Both the position numbers and the translations under genes were made by a program. Under the pieces are notes generated by a model that worked only from the letters and a program-made list of their open reading frames with translations, did not search any database and was not told where the DNA came from. DNA of 64,000 nucleotides, taken from Anaerolineales bacterium (GTDB lineage Bacteria > Chloroflexota > Anaerolineae > Anaerolineales > UBA11579). The first letter of the stretch is position 1, and every line of letters begins with the position of its first letter. Below, piece by piece: positions 52,021 to 61,165 of this stretch. The stretch spans positions 1,974,712 through 2,038,711 of the forward strand of contig CP075526.1 in NCBI GenBank assembly GCA_025808555.1. Direction: 5' to 3'.

Positions 52021-52656
52021 ATGTGCCCTATGCGTGTCCTTGCCCTCAGTGACCAGGTCCTCGACTTCGTCTACACTCCCAGCGCCGCCCAACGCTTCAG
52101 TGCCGTCGACATGGTCATTGGCTGCGGCGACCTGCCGTACTACTACCTTGAATTCCTGGTGGATACCCTGCACAAGCCGGTTTTCTTCGTGCGCGGCAAC
52201 CATGCGCCCAATGTCGAATACTCCCAAACCGAGGAGCGCGAGGCGCCCTGGGGCGCCATAGACCTGCACCGCAAGGTGGAGCATCACAAGGGGCTCATCC
52301 TCGTCGGCTTTGAAGGCAGCCTGCGCTACCGCCGTGGCCCTTTCATGTATACGCAGGGAGAGATGTGGATGATGGTTTTGGGCATGCTGCCGCGCTTCCT
52401 CTACAACCGCTTGCGCTATGGCCGCGCCTTGGACGTGCTCGTCACCCATGCGCCCGCCTGGGATGTCAGCGACCGCCAGGATACGGCCCACCGTGGCTTC
52501 AAGGCCTTCCGCTGGCTGCTGCGCACCTTCAAGCCGAAATACCATCTGCATGGGCACATCCACCTGTATGACCGTAACGAGCCGGCCATCGTGGAGTTCG
52601 AGGAAACCCGCGTCATCAACGCCTACGGCTACCAGGAGCTGGAGTTAGCCCCATGA
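52021..52656 (+). CDS. Calcineurin-like metallophosphoesterase
   Basis: Protein of 211 residues, or 208 if started at the second ATG, 52030 (MRVLALSDQV). The metal-binding motifs appear in order: LALSDQV (the usual DxH is altered to DQ), GCGDLPYYY, VRGNHAPN, VTHAPAWD and LHGHIH. It hydrolyses phosphomonoesters or diesters in the cytosol; nucleotide or protein substrates are not predictable. It overlaps the start of the downstream Usp-fusion gene by 4 nt, so the two are coupled. Confidence 0.87.
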   Translation: MCPMRVLALSDQVLDFVYTPSAAQRFSAVDMVIGCGDLPYYYLEFLVDTLHKPVFFVRGNHAPNVEYSQTEEREAPWGAIDLHRKVEHHKGLILVGFEGSLRYRRGPFMYTQGEMWMMVLGMLPRFLYNRLRYGRALDVLVTHAPAWDVSDRQDTAHRGFKAFRWLLRTFKPKYHLHGHIHLYDRNEPAIVEFEETRVINAYGYQELELAP

Positions 52657-54365
52657 ACAACTACTCCTCAGCCATGAGCGATTTCAAACGCGCCCGCGGC
52701 CGTGCCGCGCTGCGTCAGGCGCTGGCGCGCCTGGGTGGCAGCCGCGCCGATGACCTGCTGCGCTTCGATGATGTGCGCAGAATGCTGGGCGGGACCAGCC
52801 AGCTGCCACGCGGCCTGCATGAGATTCCGCTGGATGCCATTGTGGGCAGCGTGGGCCGCTACGAGGACTTCAACCGCCAGTTCTTACCGCGCCAGGCCAG
52901 CCAGGGCAGCCGCTGGGCGCGGGTGCGCATGGCGGTGGAAGGGCAGGGCCTGCCGCCCATCGAAGTCTACAAGATCGGCGAGATCTACTTCGTGATGGAT
53001 GGCCACCATCGCGTTTCGGTGGCACGTGAGGTGGGCGCCAGGACCATTGAAGCCTTCGTCACCGAAATTCCCACCCGCGTCAGCATATCGCCGGATGATG
53101 ATATTGAAGACCTCATCATCAAGACCGAGCTGCACAATTTTCTGCAGGATACAGGGCTGGGTGACACGCGGCCGGATGTCGATTTCCGCGTCACGCTGCC
53201 CGGCCGCATCAACGAACTGCGCGAGCACATCGCTGTGCACCGCTACTACATGGGTGAGGAACTCGGCCGCGAGATTAGTGCGGCCGAAGCGGCCGCCCAT
53301 TGGGCCGATGAAGTCTATGTGCCGGCCGTGCACGCCATCCGCCAGCTCGGCCTGCTGCGAGACTTCCCACAGCGTACCGAAGCGGATATGTACTTGTGGC
53401 TCATGAAGCACCGCTCCACATTGGAGAAAGAGTTGGGCTGGAACCTCGGCATCAGCGAGGCAGCCGCCCACGCCTGGAACCGCCTCGAGGGCAGCCCGCG
53501 CCGCTTTAGCTCGCGCGTGCGCCGTTGGCTGGGCAGCTGGATGCGCACGCCAGCCCCGCCGCTGCCCACCCAGTGGCGATTGCAGCGCGACGACTTGGAT
53601 GAGAGCGAGACGCTCTTCCCGCGCCTGTTGGTGCCGCTCAGCGGCGAAGATGCCAGCTGGACCGCGCTGGATGTGGCCCTGCAAGTCGCCAAGCATGAGC
53701 GCAGCGAACTGCGCGGTGTGCATGTGCAGCCCGAAACCGGCGGAGATGACGCCCAATTGCAGCGCCTGCGCGGCGAATTTGAGCGCCGCGTGGCTGCCGC
53801 CGGGCTGCGCGGCAGCCTGGTGGTGGAGGAGGGCAATATCCATCGACGTGTGGAAGCCCGCAGCCACTGGAGCGATCTGGTGGTGCTGCATCTCAAGCAT
53901 CCACCCGGCACGCGCCCGCTGGAGCGTCTTGTATCCGGCCTGCGCGCTTTCCTGCAACGCAGCCCGCGCCCGGTGCTGGTTGTGCCGGATAAGACTGCCA
54001 TGCAGCACGCCCTGCTGGCCTACGACGGCAGCCGCAAGGCCCGCCAGGCGCTCTATCTGGCCGCCTACCTGGTGCGTCGCTGGGGCATCCAGCTCACCGT
54101 GCTCACTTCGCTGGAGAACAGCCTGCGGCCCACGCTGGCCCAGACCGGCGCCAAGAACTACCTGCTGGCACGCGGCGTCATCGCCGAATATGTGCAGCGC
54201 CGCGGCCGCGCCGCGCAGGCGATCCTGGACGTGGCCGCCGAGCGCGGCTGCGATTTAGTGCTAATGGGGGGCTATGCCCAGAGCGAATTCATGGAAGTGA
54301 TGCGCGGCAGCAACCTGGATGTTGTGCTGCGCGAATACCGCGGCGCCATCTGGGTGTGCAATTAG
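52653..54365 (+). CDS. ParB-like (DUF4032-type) domain fused to two universal-stress-protein domains
   Basis: Protein of 570 residues. Residues 1-160 include VYKIGEIYFVMDGHHRVSVAREVGARTIEAFVTEI, the DGxHRVxVA pattern of ParB/sulfiredoxin-like domains found in DUF4032 proteins. Residues about 160-310 are helical. Two Usp-type modules follow at about 325-445 (RLLVPLSGEDASWTALDVALQVA) and 450-570 (HALLAYDGSRKARQALYLAAYLV, then LVLMGGYAQSEFMEVMRGSNLDVVL). The second keeps a Usp-like nucleotide-binding end. The function is unknown; stress-linked nucleotide sensing is inference. It is coupled to the phosphoesterase gene. Confidence 0.85.
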   Translation: MNNYSSAMSDFKRARGRAALRQALARLGGSRADDLLRFDDVRRMLGGTSQLPRGLHEIPLDAIVGSVGRYEDFNRQFLPRQASQGSRWARVRMAVEGQGLPPIEVYKIGEIYFVMDGHHRVSVAREVGARTIEAFVTEIPTRVSISPDDDIEDLIIKTELHNFLQDTGLGDTRPDVDFRVTLPGRINELREHIAVHRYYMGEELGREISAAEAAAHWADEVYVPAVHAIRQLGLLRDFPQRTEADMYLWLMKHRSTLEKELGWNLGISEAAAHAWNRLEGSPRRFSSRVRRWLGSWMRTPAPPLPTQWRLQRDDLDESETLFPRLLVPLSGEDASWTALDVALQVAKHERSELRGVHVQPETGGDDAQLQRLRGEFERRVAAAGLRGSLVVEEGNIHRRVEARSHWSDLVVLHLKHPPGTRPLERLVSGLRAFLQRSPRPVLVVPDKTAMQHALLAYDGSRKARQALYLAAYLVRRWGIQLTVLTSLENSLRPTLAQTGAKNYLLARGVIAEYVQRRGRAAQAILDVAAERGCDLVLMGGYAQSEFMEVMRGSNLDVVLREYRGAIWVCN

Positions 54366-54802
54366 GCCTGCCAACGCTGGCGGATCGGCTCGTCCTCCGT
54401 GTAGACGTTCATGAAGGCAAACTCCACCGAGAGCGCGAACAGAACGTAGCGCTCCGCAGGCATATAACTGGCCGCTGCCACCGCACGGGCGCGCTCGGCG
54501 GGGTCGGTCACCAGACGGCCATGCCCACGAACGTAGAATTCGCCTTCGCCGCCGTTGGAGTTTTCCACGCTGCAATGAAGGCTATATGCGCTGCCGCGTT
54601 GCAGATCTTTGCCCTTGGGGGAGGTTGGCTCCATGAACAGATACAGTTCGTCAGCCAATATCGGCGTAACGGGATGCACGCGCGGCGCACCTGCCGCTGA
54701 CACTGTGGCAATATACGCCACCACGCCGTTCAAGCGGCTGGCGCCAAACGCAGCCAGGTCAGGCGCGCTGGCGGCAAAGTCAGCCCAACGCGTCAGCTCC
54801 AT
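54362..54802 (-). CDS. Pyridoxamine 5'-phosphate oxidase-like flavoprotein
   Basis: Protein of 146 residues from ATG 54802. The longer frame runs into the aldo/keto reductase gene. GVVAYIATVSAAGAPRVHPVTPILADELYLFM and GSAYSLHCSVENSNGGEGEFYVRGHGRLV match the split-barrel FMN-binding fold of this family, which includes general stress and F420-dependent enzymes. The start overlaps the reductase stop by 10 nt. It ends 4 nt into the end of the convergent Usp gene. Cofactor and substrate are unassigned. Confidence 0.83.
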   Translation of the reverse strand: MELTRWADFAASAPDLAAFGASRLNGVVAYIATVSAAGAPRVHPVTPILADELYLFMEPTSPKGKDLQRGSAYSLHCSVENSNGGEGEFYVRGHGRLVTDPAERARAVAAASYMPAERYVLFALSVEFAFMNVYTEDEPIRQRWQA

Positions 54803-55731
54803 ATGGCCTCCGCTGACAGCGCATCCAGACGCTCCACTTCTTCTTCGCTCAGGCTCCAGCTCAGCGCGCCGGCGTTCATCTCGGCCTGTTTGGCGTTCTT
54901 GGCGCCCGGGATCGCCAGCGTGCCCTTGGCGACGCACCAATTGAGCGCCACTTGCGAGATGGCCTTATCGCCATGCAGGGTCGCTATGCGCTGCATCTCA
55001 GCCAGCAGCGGCACCAGGCGGCCCAGCTTGCTGCGGCTGGTGATGCGCCGCGCCAGATCGGGCAACGGGTGCTGACGGCTGTACTTGCCGGTCAGCAGCC
55101 CCTGCGCCAGCGGGCTGTAGGCGATCACGGTGACTTTGTGGTCCTTGCACAGTTGCAGCAGGCTATTGCGCTCAGCGTTGCGGGCCAACAGACTGTAGGA
55201 GATCTGGTTGCTGGCCAGGCGCAGGCCGCGGCTCTCTAATACCTTGATGGCCTTCTCCATCTGGCGTGGCCCAAAGTTGGAGACGCCGATCTGCCCGATC
55301 AGGCCGGCCTCCACCGCATCGGCCATGCCGTGCAGCCAGGTGGCAAAGTGGCGCGGCGGGAACGGCCAGTGGATCTGATACAGCGGCAGCTTGCTTACGC
55401 CGAGGCGGCGCAAGCTGCCCGCCAAGGCGCGCGGCAAGCTGTTGCGCAGCACGCGCCAGGGGTACGGGAAGAACTTGGAGGCGATGAAGTGCTCTTCGGC
55501 GTTGGCAGCCGCAAAGCTGCCCAGCAACTCCTCAGAGCGGCCCGTGCCGTAGATCTCGGCCGTGTCGAAGAAGGTGACGCCGGCTTCCAGGCTGGCGTCG
55601 TATGCGGCGCGCAACTCTTCTTCTCCATAATCCCTGCCGTATGACCAAAACAGCGTGTCGCCCCAGGCCCAGGTACCCATGCCAATGGGCGCAACTTTGG
55701 GTCCGTCCTGCCCGATCTGGATCAGCTGCAT
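54793..55731 (-). CDS. Aldo/keto reductase
   Basis: Protein of 312 residues, (beta/alpha)8 NADPH-dependent oxidoreductase. The catalytic tetrad appears as D and Y in VTFFDTAEIYGTGRSEELLG, K in FIASKFFPY and H in LPLYQIHWPFPPRHF. The cofactor end is LAIPGAKNAKQAEMNAGAL. It follows AKR11/AKR12-like bacterial members; a broad aldehyde or ketone range is usual. It is coupled to the downstream PPOX-like gene. Confidence 0.93.
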   Translation of the reverse strand: MQLIQIGQDGPKVAPIGMGTWAWGDTLFWSYGRDYGEEELRAAYDASLEAGVTFFDTAEIYGTGRSEELLGSFAAANAEEHFIASKFFPYPWRVLRNSLPRALAGSLRRLGVSKLPLYQIHWPFPPRHFATWLHGMADAVEAGLIGQIGVSNFGPRQMEKAIKVLESRGLRLASNQISYSLLARNAERNSLLQLCKDHKVTVIAYSPLAQGLLTGKYSRQHPLPDLARRITSRSKLGRLVPLLAEMQRIATLHGDKAISQVALNWCVAKGTLAIPGAKNAKQAEMNAGALSWSLSEEEVERLDALSAEAIWS

Positions 55732-55776
55732 TCTACGTATCCCTTCGTGGCTTAGTGTACACGCACTGCCAGAAGA

Positions 55777-55806
55777 AAAGAGCCCCGCTTTATTGCGGGG
55801 CTCTTT
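55777..55806 (-). terminator. Rho-independent terminator
   Basis: AAAAGAGCCCCGC/GCGGGGCTCTTTT stem, loop TTAT. It ends the membrane EEP gene just upstream on the minus strand. Confidence 0.92.
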
Positions 55807-55815
55807 TCACTCTTG

Positions 55816-57741
55816 TTAGGGCAGGGTGATCGTCACCGATAGCGGCAGATGGTCTGACGCTGTCGTCAACGGGATGGCAAAGTTGCTGAAGCTCAGATCT
55901 GGCGAGATGAAAATGTAGTCGATCTGATGATCAGCGGCGAACGAGGGATAGGTGAAGGTGTTGGTCAGCCCACTCTCGCGTGAGATGTCGATGAAGCCGC
56001 CACCCAGCATCACGTCCAGCGCCAGCGAATCAGGCAATGAGTTGAGGTCGCCCATCACCATGGTGGCCGGGCGGCCGGCGGCCACGTCCACCAGCACCGA
56101 AGCCTGCTGGGCACGGATGTCATCCTGGCCGGCTTTCTCGCTGAAGTGCGTGTCAATTACGGTCAGGGTTTGCCCGTTCACCTCAACTTCGGCGTACAGA
56201 TAGCCGCGCAGCAGCAGCACATCCTCAGGTGGCAACGGGTTGTTGGTGTAGCTGGTGATCGGCAGGCGCGTCAGGATGGCATTGCCCCATTGGTGGTCGG
56301 CGGTTGGCCCCCAGATGTATTGCATATCCAGGCGCTGCGCCAGCCATTCCAGCATGTCCATGCCGCCCCAGATCAGCCAACCGCGCGAGATCTCCTGCAA
56401 GCCGACAAGGTCGGCGCCGCTTTCCTCGATCACGCGGGCCAGCGCTTCAGGGTCCACGACGCCGTCGGTGTTCACCGCATCGTGAAGGTTGTAGTTGATC
56501 ACGCGGATGGTGTTGCTCTCCGCCGGTTGGGCGCTGGGGCTCTTCCAGGCCAGGCTCAGCGCCAGGGGCACCACCAGCGCCACTGCCGCTAACGCAGCGG
56601 TGGAGTACAGCGGCTTGAACTCCTTGGCTTTGTCGGCGGCCTTGGAGCGCAGCGAAATCATAAGGAACAGGGTGATGAGCACCGCGGCCACAGGCAGCAA
56701 CGTGCCGGAGCGGATGCCGAAGTCAATATCGTACGAGGCGTAATAGATAAAGGTCAGCAGCACGAAGAGAATGTGCCCGAGCCCGTTGAACAAGGTGCTG
56801 CGCAGCAAGCCAGGCTTGCCAGCTACGGCGCCAGCACCCGTGAAAATGAAGAAGCCCAGCGCCAGGCTGAAGATCTGGCCCAGAACAATGAACAGCAGCG
56901 GAACCAGCGGCTGGTTGAAGGCCAGCAGCAGCTGCGCCAGAACCAAGATGCCATACAGCAGTGCGTTGAGCAAAGTGCGCCTCGGTGCAACTTTGGCAAT
57001 GTGCCAGAAGCCGATGGCATTGCCCAGCAGCAACGCCGCTCCGGCGGCGGGCGTGCTCCATGCGCTCATCGAGGAGAACATGGCTGTGTTCTGGAACACC
57101 ATTAGCTGCAGGAACAGCCACGGCCCAACAGCCAGCAGCGCAGCCGAGCTGCCCCAACTGCCATCGGTGGCGGGCGGGGCGTCCTCCACCAGCTTGCTCA
57201 GGGTCCACAGCTGCAGGGCGGCCAGCGCCGCCACCAGCACCAACGCGAAGATGCCAGGCTGCCAGGAGAGGTCCAGCGTGCGGAAGGCGATCTGCAGGCT
57301 GCTATCCAGCACCAGGCCAAACAGCCAGCCGAAGCCGAGGTGCTGTGGGATATGGCCGCCGCGCGCCCGCGAAATGCCCACCGCCAGCGGGATCCACATC
57401 AGGAACAGCGCCGTGGCCGCCGCAGAAAGGTACAGGTCCATCAGCGCGGTTTGCGAAAGCTGCTCGGCCACCCGCAGGGCGGCCAGGCCGCCGGCGGTCA
57501 GCCACAGCGTGCGGCGCGTGCCCAGCAGGCGGTTGAGCGGGCCGGCCAGAAAGGCCAGGGCGAACACGCCCACCGCGATCGGCGCCAGGCTGAGCGAGCT
57601 CATGCCGGTTGAGTCGCGCAGGTAACCCACGAAGCCCACGAAGAGCACGCGCAGCTCTTGCAGGCCGAAGGTGACGGTGATGGCGGCGAATAGCCAGCGC
57701 ACCCAATAAGATTTCAAGTCAGTACGAATAGTAGTAAGCAT
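55816..57741 (-). CDS. Membrane-anchored endonuclease/exonuclease/phosphatase (EEP) family protein
   Basis: Protein of 641 residues. The first 390 hold about ten TM helices without a clear transporter signature. The last 225 form an EEP hydrolase: IRVINYNLHD, GADLVGLQEISRGW (catalytic Glu), VIDTHFS, MVMGDLNSLPDS and TTASDHLPLSVT (catalytic Asp-His). The active site is probably extracytoplasmic. EEP members cleave phosphodiesters in DNA or lipids, so a phospholipase-like role is possible. It starts with AAAGGA upstream and follows plsY by 20 nt. Confidence 0.87.
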   Translation of the reverse strand: MLTTIRTDLKSYWVRWLFAAITVTFGLQELRVLFVGFVGYLRDSTGMSSLSLAPIAVGVFALAFLAGPLNRLLGTRRTLWLTAGGLAALRVAEQLSQTALMDLYLSAAATALFLMWIPLAVGISRARGGHIPQHLGFGWLFGLVLDSSLQIAFRTLDLSWQPGIFALVLVAALAALQLWTLSKLVEDAPPATDGSWGSSAALLAVGPWLFLQLMVFQNTAMFSSMSAWSTPAAGAALLLGNAIGFWHIAKVAPRRTLLNALLYGILVLAQLLLAFNQPLVPLLFIVLGQIFSLALGFFIFTGAGAVAGKPGLLRSTLFNGLGHILFVLLTFIYYASYDIDFGIRSGTLLPVAAVLITLFLMISLRSKAADKAKEFKPLYSTAALAAVALVVPLALSLAWKSPSAQPAESNTIRVINYNLHDAVNTDGVVDPEALARVIEESGADLVGLQEISRGWLIWGGMDMLEWLAQRLDMQYIWGPTADHQWGNAILTRLPITSYTNNPLPPEDVLLLRGYLYAEVEVNGQTLTVIDTHFSEKAGQDDIRAQQASVLVDVAAGRPATMVMGDLNSLPDSLALDVMLGGGFIDISRESGLTNTFTYPSFAADHQIDYIFISPDLSFSNFAIPLTTASDHLPLSVTITLP

Positions 57742-57761
57742 AGATTCCTTTCAAGGCGAGC

Positions 57762-58412
57762 TTAGCTAGCGTTCTTTCTCTTTTTGGCTTTTTGCTTGTA
57801 GGCGGCGTTCGGCTCTTGGAAGTATTGCTTGACCGCGCCGGGTTTATTGAGTTTGGCGGCAATATCTGGCCAGGTAGCCAAGAACACGGCTAGCGCCAAT
57901 GTGATGACAAAGTAGGTGACCTCAATTGGCTGGCCGAACATCTGCAGGCTCACCAGCATGCCCACGAAGCCGATCGCGGCGGTCACCGTGATGTTGCCGG
58001 TGAGCCGTTGCACCACCCAGCCCAGCGCGAACATTATCGCCAGCTCGGGCCAAGCGGCCACCCAGGCCGCTGCGCCCATGGCAGTCGCCAGCCCTTTGCC
58101 GCCGCGGAAGCGCAGCCAGGCCGGCCAGTTGTGCCCGGCCACGGCGGCCGTGCCCGCCAGCATCCATGCCCAACTGCCGTCGCCCGCCAGCGTCTGGCCG
58201 ATGGCCATGGCAGCCAGCCCCTTGGCGAAATCCAGCGCGCCGCCTAGCAGGCCCCAACCCAGGCCCAGGTTGCGGGTCAGGTTGCGCGTGCCGATGTTGC
58301 GGCTGCCAACCTGGGCAAGGTTTACACCGCCAACGGAGCGGGCAATGATATGCGCAAAGGGAATAGAGCCTAGCAAATAGCCGATCAATAATGCGAGAAG
58401 GAGTTGGGGCAT
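57762..58412 (-). CDS. plsY: Glycerol-3-phosphate acyltransferase (acyl-phosphate dependent)
   Basis: Protein of 216 residues with five TM helices. It has the three conserved loops of PlsY: GSRNIGTRNLTRNLG, LDFAKGLAAM and GHNWPAWLRFRGGKGLATAMG. PlsY transfers an acyl group from acyl-phosphate to glycerol-3-phosphate, the first step of phospholipid synthesis. A basic C-terminal tail (KQKAKKRKNAS) is longer than usual. It lies between the epimerase gene (4 nt upstream) and the EEP gene. Confidence 0.95.
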   Translation of the reverse strand: MPQLLLALLIGYLLGSIPFAHIIARSVGGVNLAQVGSRNIGTRNLTRNLGLGWGLLGGALDFAKGLAAMAIGQTLAGDGSWAWMLAGTAAVAGHNWPAWLRFRGGKGLATAMGAAAWVAAWPELAIMFALGWVVQRLTGNITVTAAIGFVGMLVSLQMFGQPIEVTYFVITLALAVFLATWPDIAAKLNKPGAVKQYFQEPNAAYKQKAKKRKNAS

Positions 58413-58416
58413 TGGG

Positions 58417-59400
58417 TTATAGCTCGCCGTGGGATACGAACCAGGCCAGTGAGTCTCTCACCGTGTCAGCGAAGGGGCGGGCTTGCATGCCTAACTCCTG
58501 CTCGGCCTTGGCCGTATTATAAGGCTGCCAGCGGCGGATGCTGCGCAGGTGGTTGGCGGGCAGGGGGATGGTGGGGATGCGGTCGCCCAGCCAGACCACT
58601 GGGTCCACCAGCCACAACGGGATGGAGAAGCGCGGCGGCCGCCGCCCGGCCACCTGGGCCACGATGGTAAAAGCATCCTTGACCGAAAGGTTATGCCCGC
58701 CGAGGATGTAGCGCTCGCCCAGGCGGCCCTTGAGCGCTGCCTGGATGTGCGCATCCGCCACATCGCGCACGTCCACCACGTTGGCCTCGGCGGGCAACCA
58801 GGCTACGAAGTAGCCTTTGGCGGCCAGGATCAGCAGGCTGCCCAGGGTCTTGTTCAGGTCACCGGGGCCGAAGACCGCTGTGGGATTAGTGACCACCACT
58901 TCGAGTTGAGGCCCGTTGGCGGCCAGGGCTATCTGCTCCATCAATATCTTGGTTTCAAAATAGGCGCTCTCAGGAAAGTCGCCCAGCTGATAGACATCCC
59001 GCTCGTCGGCCAGGCGGCCGCCATCCGCGGGCACATTGGCAATACAAAATAGTGCCGAGGTATAGACCATACGCCGCACGCCGGCCGCTTTGGCCGTCGC
59101 CAACACCGTTTCCATTTCTGCCTGGGCTGCATCCAGATGCTGCTGGCGGGTGCGTTGGCGCTCACGGCGCGGGTAGTAGGCCGCAGCGTGGAAGAGTACA
59201 TCCACGCCGGCCATGGCCTGCTGCAGGCTTGCCGCGTCGTTCAGGTCACCCTGCATCCACTCGATGGCTTCGCCATCTTCCAGATGCCCGCTGGACTGCG
59301 GCCTGCGCCGCAGGCCGCGCACCTGCCAGCCTTGCGCCAAGGCTGCCTTGGCAATGTGCCCGCCAATGAAGCCCGTTGCGCCGGTGACCAGAACCTTCAT
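58417..59400 (-). CDS. NAD-dependent epimerase/dehydratase family protein
   Basis: Protein of 327 residues from ATG 59400. TATAAT (59408-59413, minus) is 7 nt upstream, so the extension to 59430 is not transcribed. VLVTGATGFIGGHIAKAAL is the NAD(P) motif. FHAAAYYPRRE, YTSALFCIAN and SAYFETKILMEQIAL (Tyr and Lys) follow the extended short-chain dehydrogenase order. Relatives are dihydroflavonol reductase-like and hopanoid-associated sugar epimerases (HpnA-like). Substrate unknown; it starts the plsY-containing unit. Confidence 0.9.
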   Translation of the reverse strand: MKVLVTGATGFIGGHIAKAALAQGWQVRGLRRRPQSSGHLEDGEAIEWMQGDLNDAASLQQAMAGVDVLFHAAAYYPRRERQRTRQQHLDAAQAEMETVLATAKAAGVRRMVYTSALFCIANVPADGGRLADERDVYQLGDFPESAYFETKILMEQIALAANGPQLEVVVTNPTAVFGPGDLNKTLGSLLILAAKGYFVAWLPAEANVVDVRDVADAHIQAALKGRLGERYILGGHNLSVKDAFTIVAQVAGRRPPRFSIPLWLVDPVVWLGDRIPTIPLPANHLRSIRRWQPYNTAKAEQELGMQARPFADTVRDSLAWFVSHGEL

Positions 59401-59456
59401 GGGCTGGATTATAAGGGCGCATTCAGTCATGGAGTAAGATGTACGGCCTTATGTAC

Positions 59457-59524
59457 TGGGCGATGGAGTTCGCCCGCGCAGTGTTTGCTGCGCATAAACC
59501 GCCTGTTAGGCTGATGACTCCTAT
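59457..59524 (+). promoter_or_regulatory. Fluoride riboswitch (crcB motif)
   Basis: Carries the conserved pieces in order: GGCGATGGAGTTCGCC stem, GCGCAG/CTGCGC hairpin, ATAAACCGCC and GGCTGATGACTCCTA. ACTCCT (59517-59522) at its 3' end is complementary to AGGAGT (59534-59539), which contains the crcB SD. Sequestration of the SD without fluoride is visible. The long in-frame extension of crcB is therefore RNA, not protein. Confidence 0.95.
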
Positions 59525-59546
59525 CTTTACAAAAGGAGTGTTAGTC

Positions 59547-59924
59547 ATGAGCAATCTTTTGCTGGTAGGGCTTGGCGGAGCGGTTGGCGCAATCCTGCGC
59601 TACATCATTGGTACGCAAGTCCACGAGTGGTTCAAGCCCGGCGACTTCCCGCTGGGCACGTTACTGATAAATCTAAGCGGCTGTTTCCTGATCGGCTTGA
59701 CATATGTGTGGCTCACCGAGCGCGGCCTGACGGGTGCGCACAGTCTGCTGCTCATTACGGGCGTGCTGGGCGGCTACACCACGATGTCCAGCTTCGGGCT
59801 GGAGCTGTTCCGCCTGCTGGGCAATGGCCAGCTCACTTTTGCGGCCATCTACTTCCTGCTTACCAACGCGGCCGGCCTGCTGGCGGTATGGGCCGGCCAC
59901 CTGGTGGCCGGCCGGATTAACTAA
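59547..59924 (+). CDS. crcB: Fluoride efflux channel (Fluc/CrcB)
   Basis: Protein of 125 residues from ATG 59547, with AAAAGGAG 8 nt upstream. Four TM helices. GLGGAVGAILRYIIGT, GTLLINLSGCFLIG (conserved Asn) and GVLGGYTTMSSFGLE are the Fluc family signatures including the phenylalanine region and central sodium site. It exports fluoride as a dimer in the inner membrane. It is controlled by the riboswitch just upstream. Confidence 0.97.
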   Translation: MSNLLLVGLGGAVGAILRYIIGTQVHEWFKPGDFPLGTLLINLSGCFLIGLTYVWLTERGLTGAHSLLLITGVLGGYTTMSSFGLELFRLLGNGQLTFAAIYFLLTNAAGLLAVWAGHLVAGRIN

Positions 59925-59957
59925 AAAAAGCGCAGCCTATGGGCTGCGCTTTTTTTA
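59923..59957. terminator. Bidirectional terminator
   Basis: AAAAAAAGCGCAGCC/GGCTGCGCTTTTTTT stem with a TATG loop between the convergent crcB and ino1 genes. Confidence 0.93.
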
Positions 59958-59975
59958 AGGTTGTGAGATTTAGGG

Positions 59976-61070
59976 CTAGGCCTTGACGGCTTCACCGGCA
60001 ATGAAGGTCTCGGTGTTGGTACGGGCCAAGTCGTCGGTGAACTGCTGCGGCGGGGTCTTCATAAAATAGGAAGAGGGTGCGATCAGCGGGCCGCCGATGC
60101 CGCGGTCCTGCGCCAGTTTAATGCAACGCACTGCGTCGATGACCACGCCAGCCGAGTTGGGCGAATCCCACACTTCCAGCTTGACTTCCATTTGCAGCGG
60201 CACATCGCCAAAGGCGCGGCCTTCCATGCGGATGTGGCACCACTTGCGGTCGGTCAGCCAGGGCACATAGTCGCTGGGGCCAACGTGCACGTCACCGCTG
60301 TCCAGTTCATACGGCAGCATGCTGGTGACCGCGCCGGTCTTTGAGATCTTCTTGGACTCGAGGCGCTCGCGCTCCAGCATGTTGTAAAAGTCCATATTGC
60401 CGCCAAAGTTCAGCTGGTAGGTGCGGTCCAGGTGTACGCCGCGTTCCACGAACAGGCGCGCCAGGGCACGGTGAGTGATGGTGGCGCCGACCTGGCTCTT
60501 GATGTCATCGCCAATGATGGGGATGTTGCGCTCGGCAAAGCGCTGGCCCCAATAGTCCTGGCTGGCGATGAACACGGGGATGCAGTTCACGAAGCCAACC
60601 CCGGCTTCCAGGATCTGTTCCACGTACCACTTGGTGGCCATTTCAGAGCCCACCGGCAGGTAACTCACCACCACATCCGTGCCTGTATCCTTGAGCACCT
60701 TCACAATGTCAGCGGTGGCGCCGGGGGCCTTCTCCACAACCTCGCGCAGGTATTTGCCCAGGCCATCATGGGTCATGCCGCGCTGCACTTCCACACCCAG
60801 GTGGGGCACATCGGCAAACTTGATGGTGTTGTTGGGGTAAGCCCAGATGGCCTCGCTCAGGTCTTTGCCAACTTTGGTGGCCACTACGTCAAAGGCGGCC
60901 GAGAACTCAATGTCTCGAATGTGATAGCCGCCGAGGTTTACGTGCATCAAGCCGGGCACTTCATCCGTGTCGGCCGCATTTTGGTAGTACTGCACGCCTT
61001 GCACAAGGGAGTTGGCACAATTGCCAACGCCAATGATCGCTACGCGTACTTTCGAAGAATTTTTTGCCAT
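59976..61070 (-). CDS. ino1: Inositol-3-phosphate synthase
   Basis: Protein of 364 residues from ATG 61070, with AAGGAG 5 nt upstream and a TATAAT further up. The NAD-binding region is [21 protein letters not shown]. Typical stretches are [55 protein letters not shown] and [11 protein letters not shown]. It cyclises glucose 6-phosphate to myo-inositol 3-phosphate for phosphatidylinositol-type lipids. The compact, actinobacterial/archaeal-like form is seen here. It is monocistronic. Confidence 0.96.
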   Translation of the reverse strand: MAKNSSKVRVAIIGVGNCANSLVQGVQYYQNAADTDEVPGLMHVNLGGYHIRDIEFSAAFDVVATKVGKDLSEAIWAYPNNTIKFADVPHLGVEVQRGMTHDGLGKYLREVVEKAPGATADIVKVLKDTGTDVVVSYLPVGSEMATKWYVEQILEAGVGFVNCIPVFIASQDYWGQRFAERNIPIIGDDIKSQVGATITHRALARLFVERGVHLDRTYQLNFGGNMDFYNMLERERLESKKISKTGAVTSMLPYELDSGDVHVGPSDYVPWLTDRKWCHIRMEGRAFGDVPLQMEVKLEVWDSPNSAGVVIDAVRCIKLAQDRGIGGPLIAPSSYFMKTPPQQFTDDLARTNTETFIAGEAVKA

Positions 61071-61165
61071 GTTTCTCCTTTGCAACGGTTAAATGATTAT
61101 ATACCTTGCGTCTCCGCTTTGATGTATAGGCCAACCGCGTAAAAAGTGCGGTTATGATTCTGGGC

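Noticed and set aside
54803-54940. N-terminal extension of the PPOX-like gene
   Set aside because: It overlaps the aldo/keto reductase coding end and has no SD; ATG 54802 is better.
59439-59546. Longer crcB start inside the plus-strand frame
   Set aside because: The segment is the fluoride riboswitch, and the Fluc N-terminus begins at 59547.
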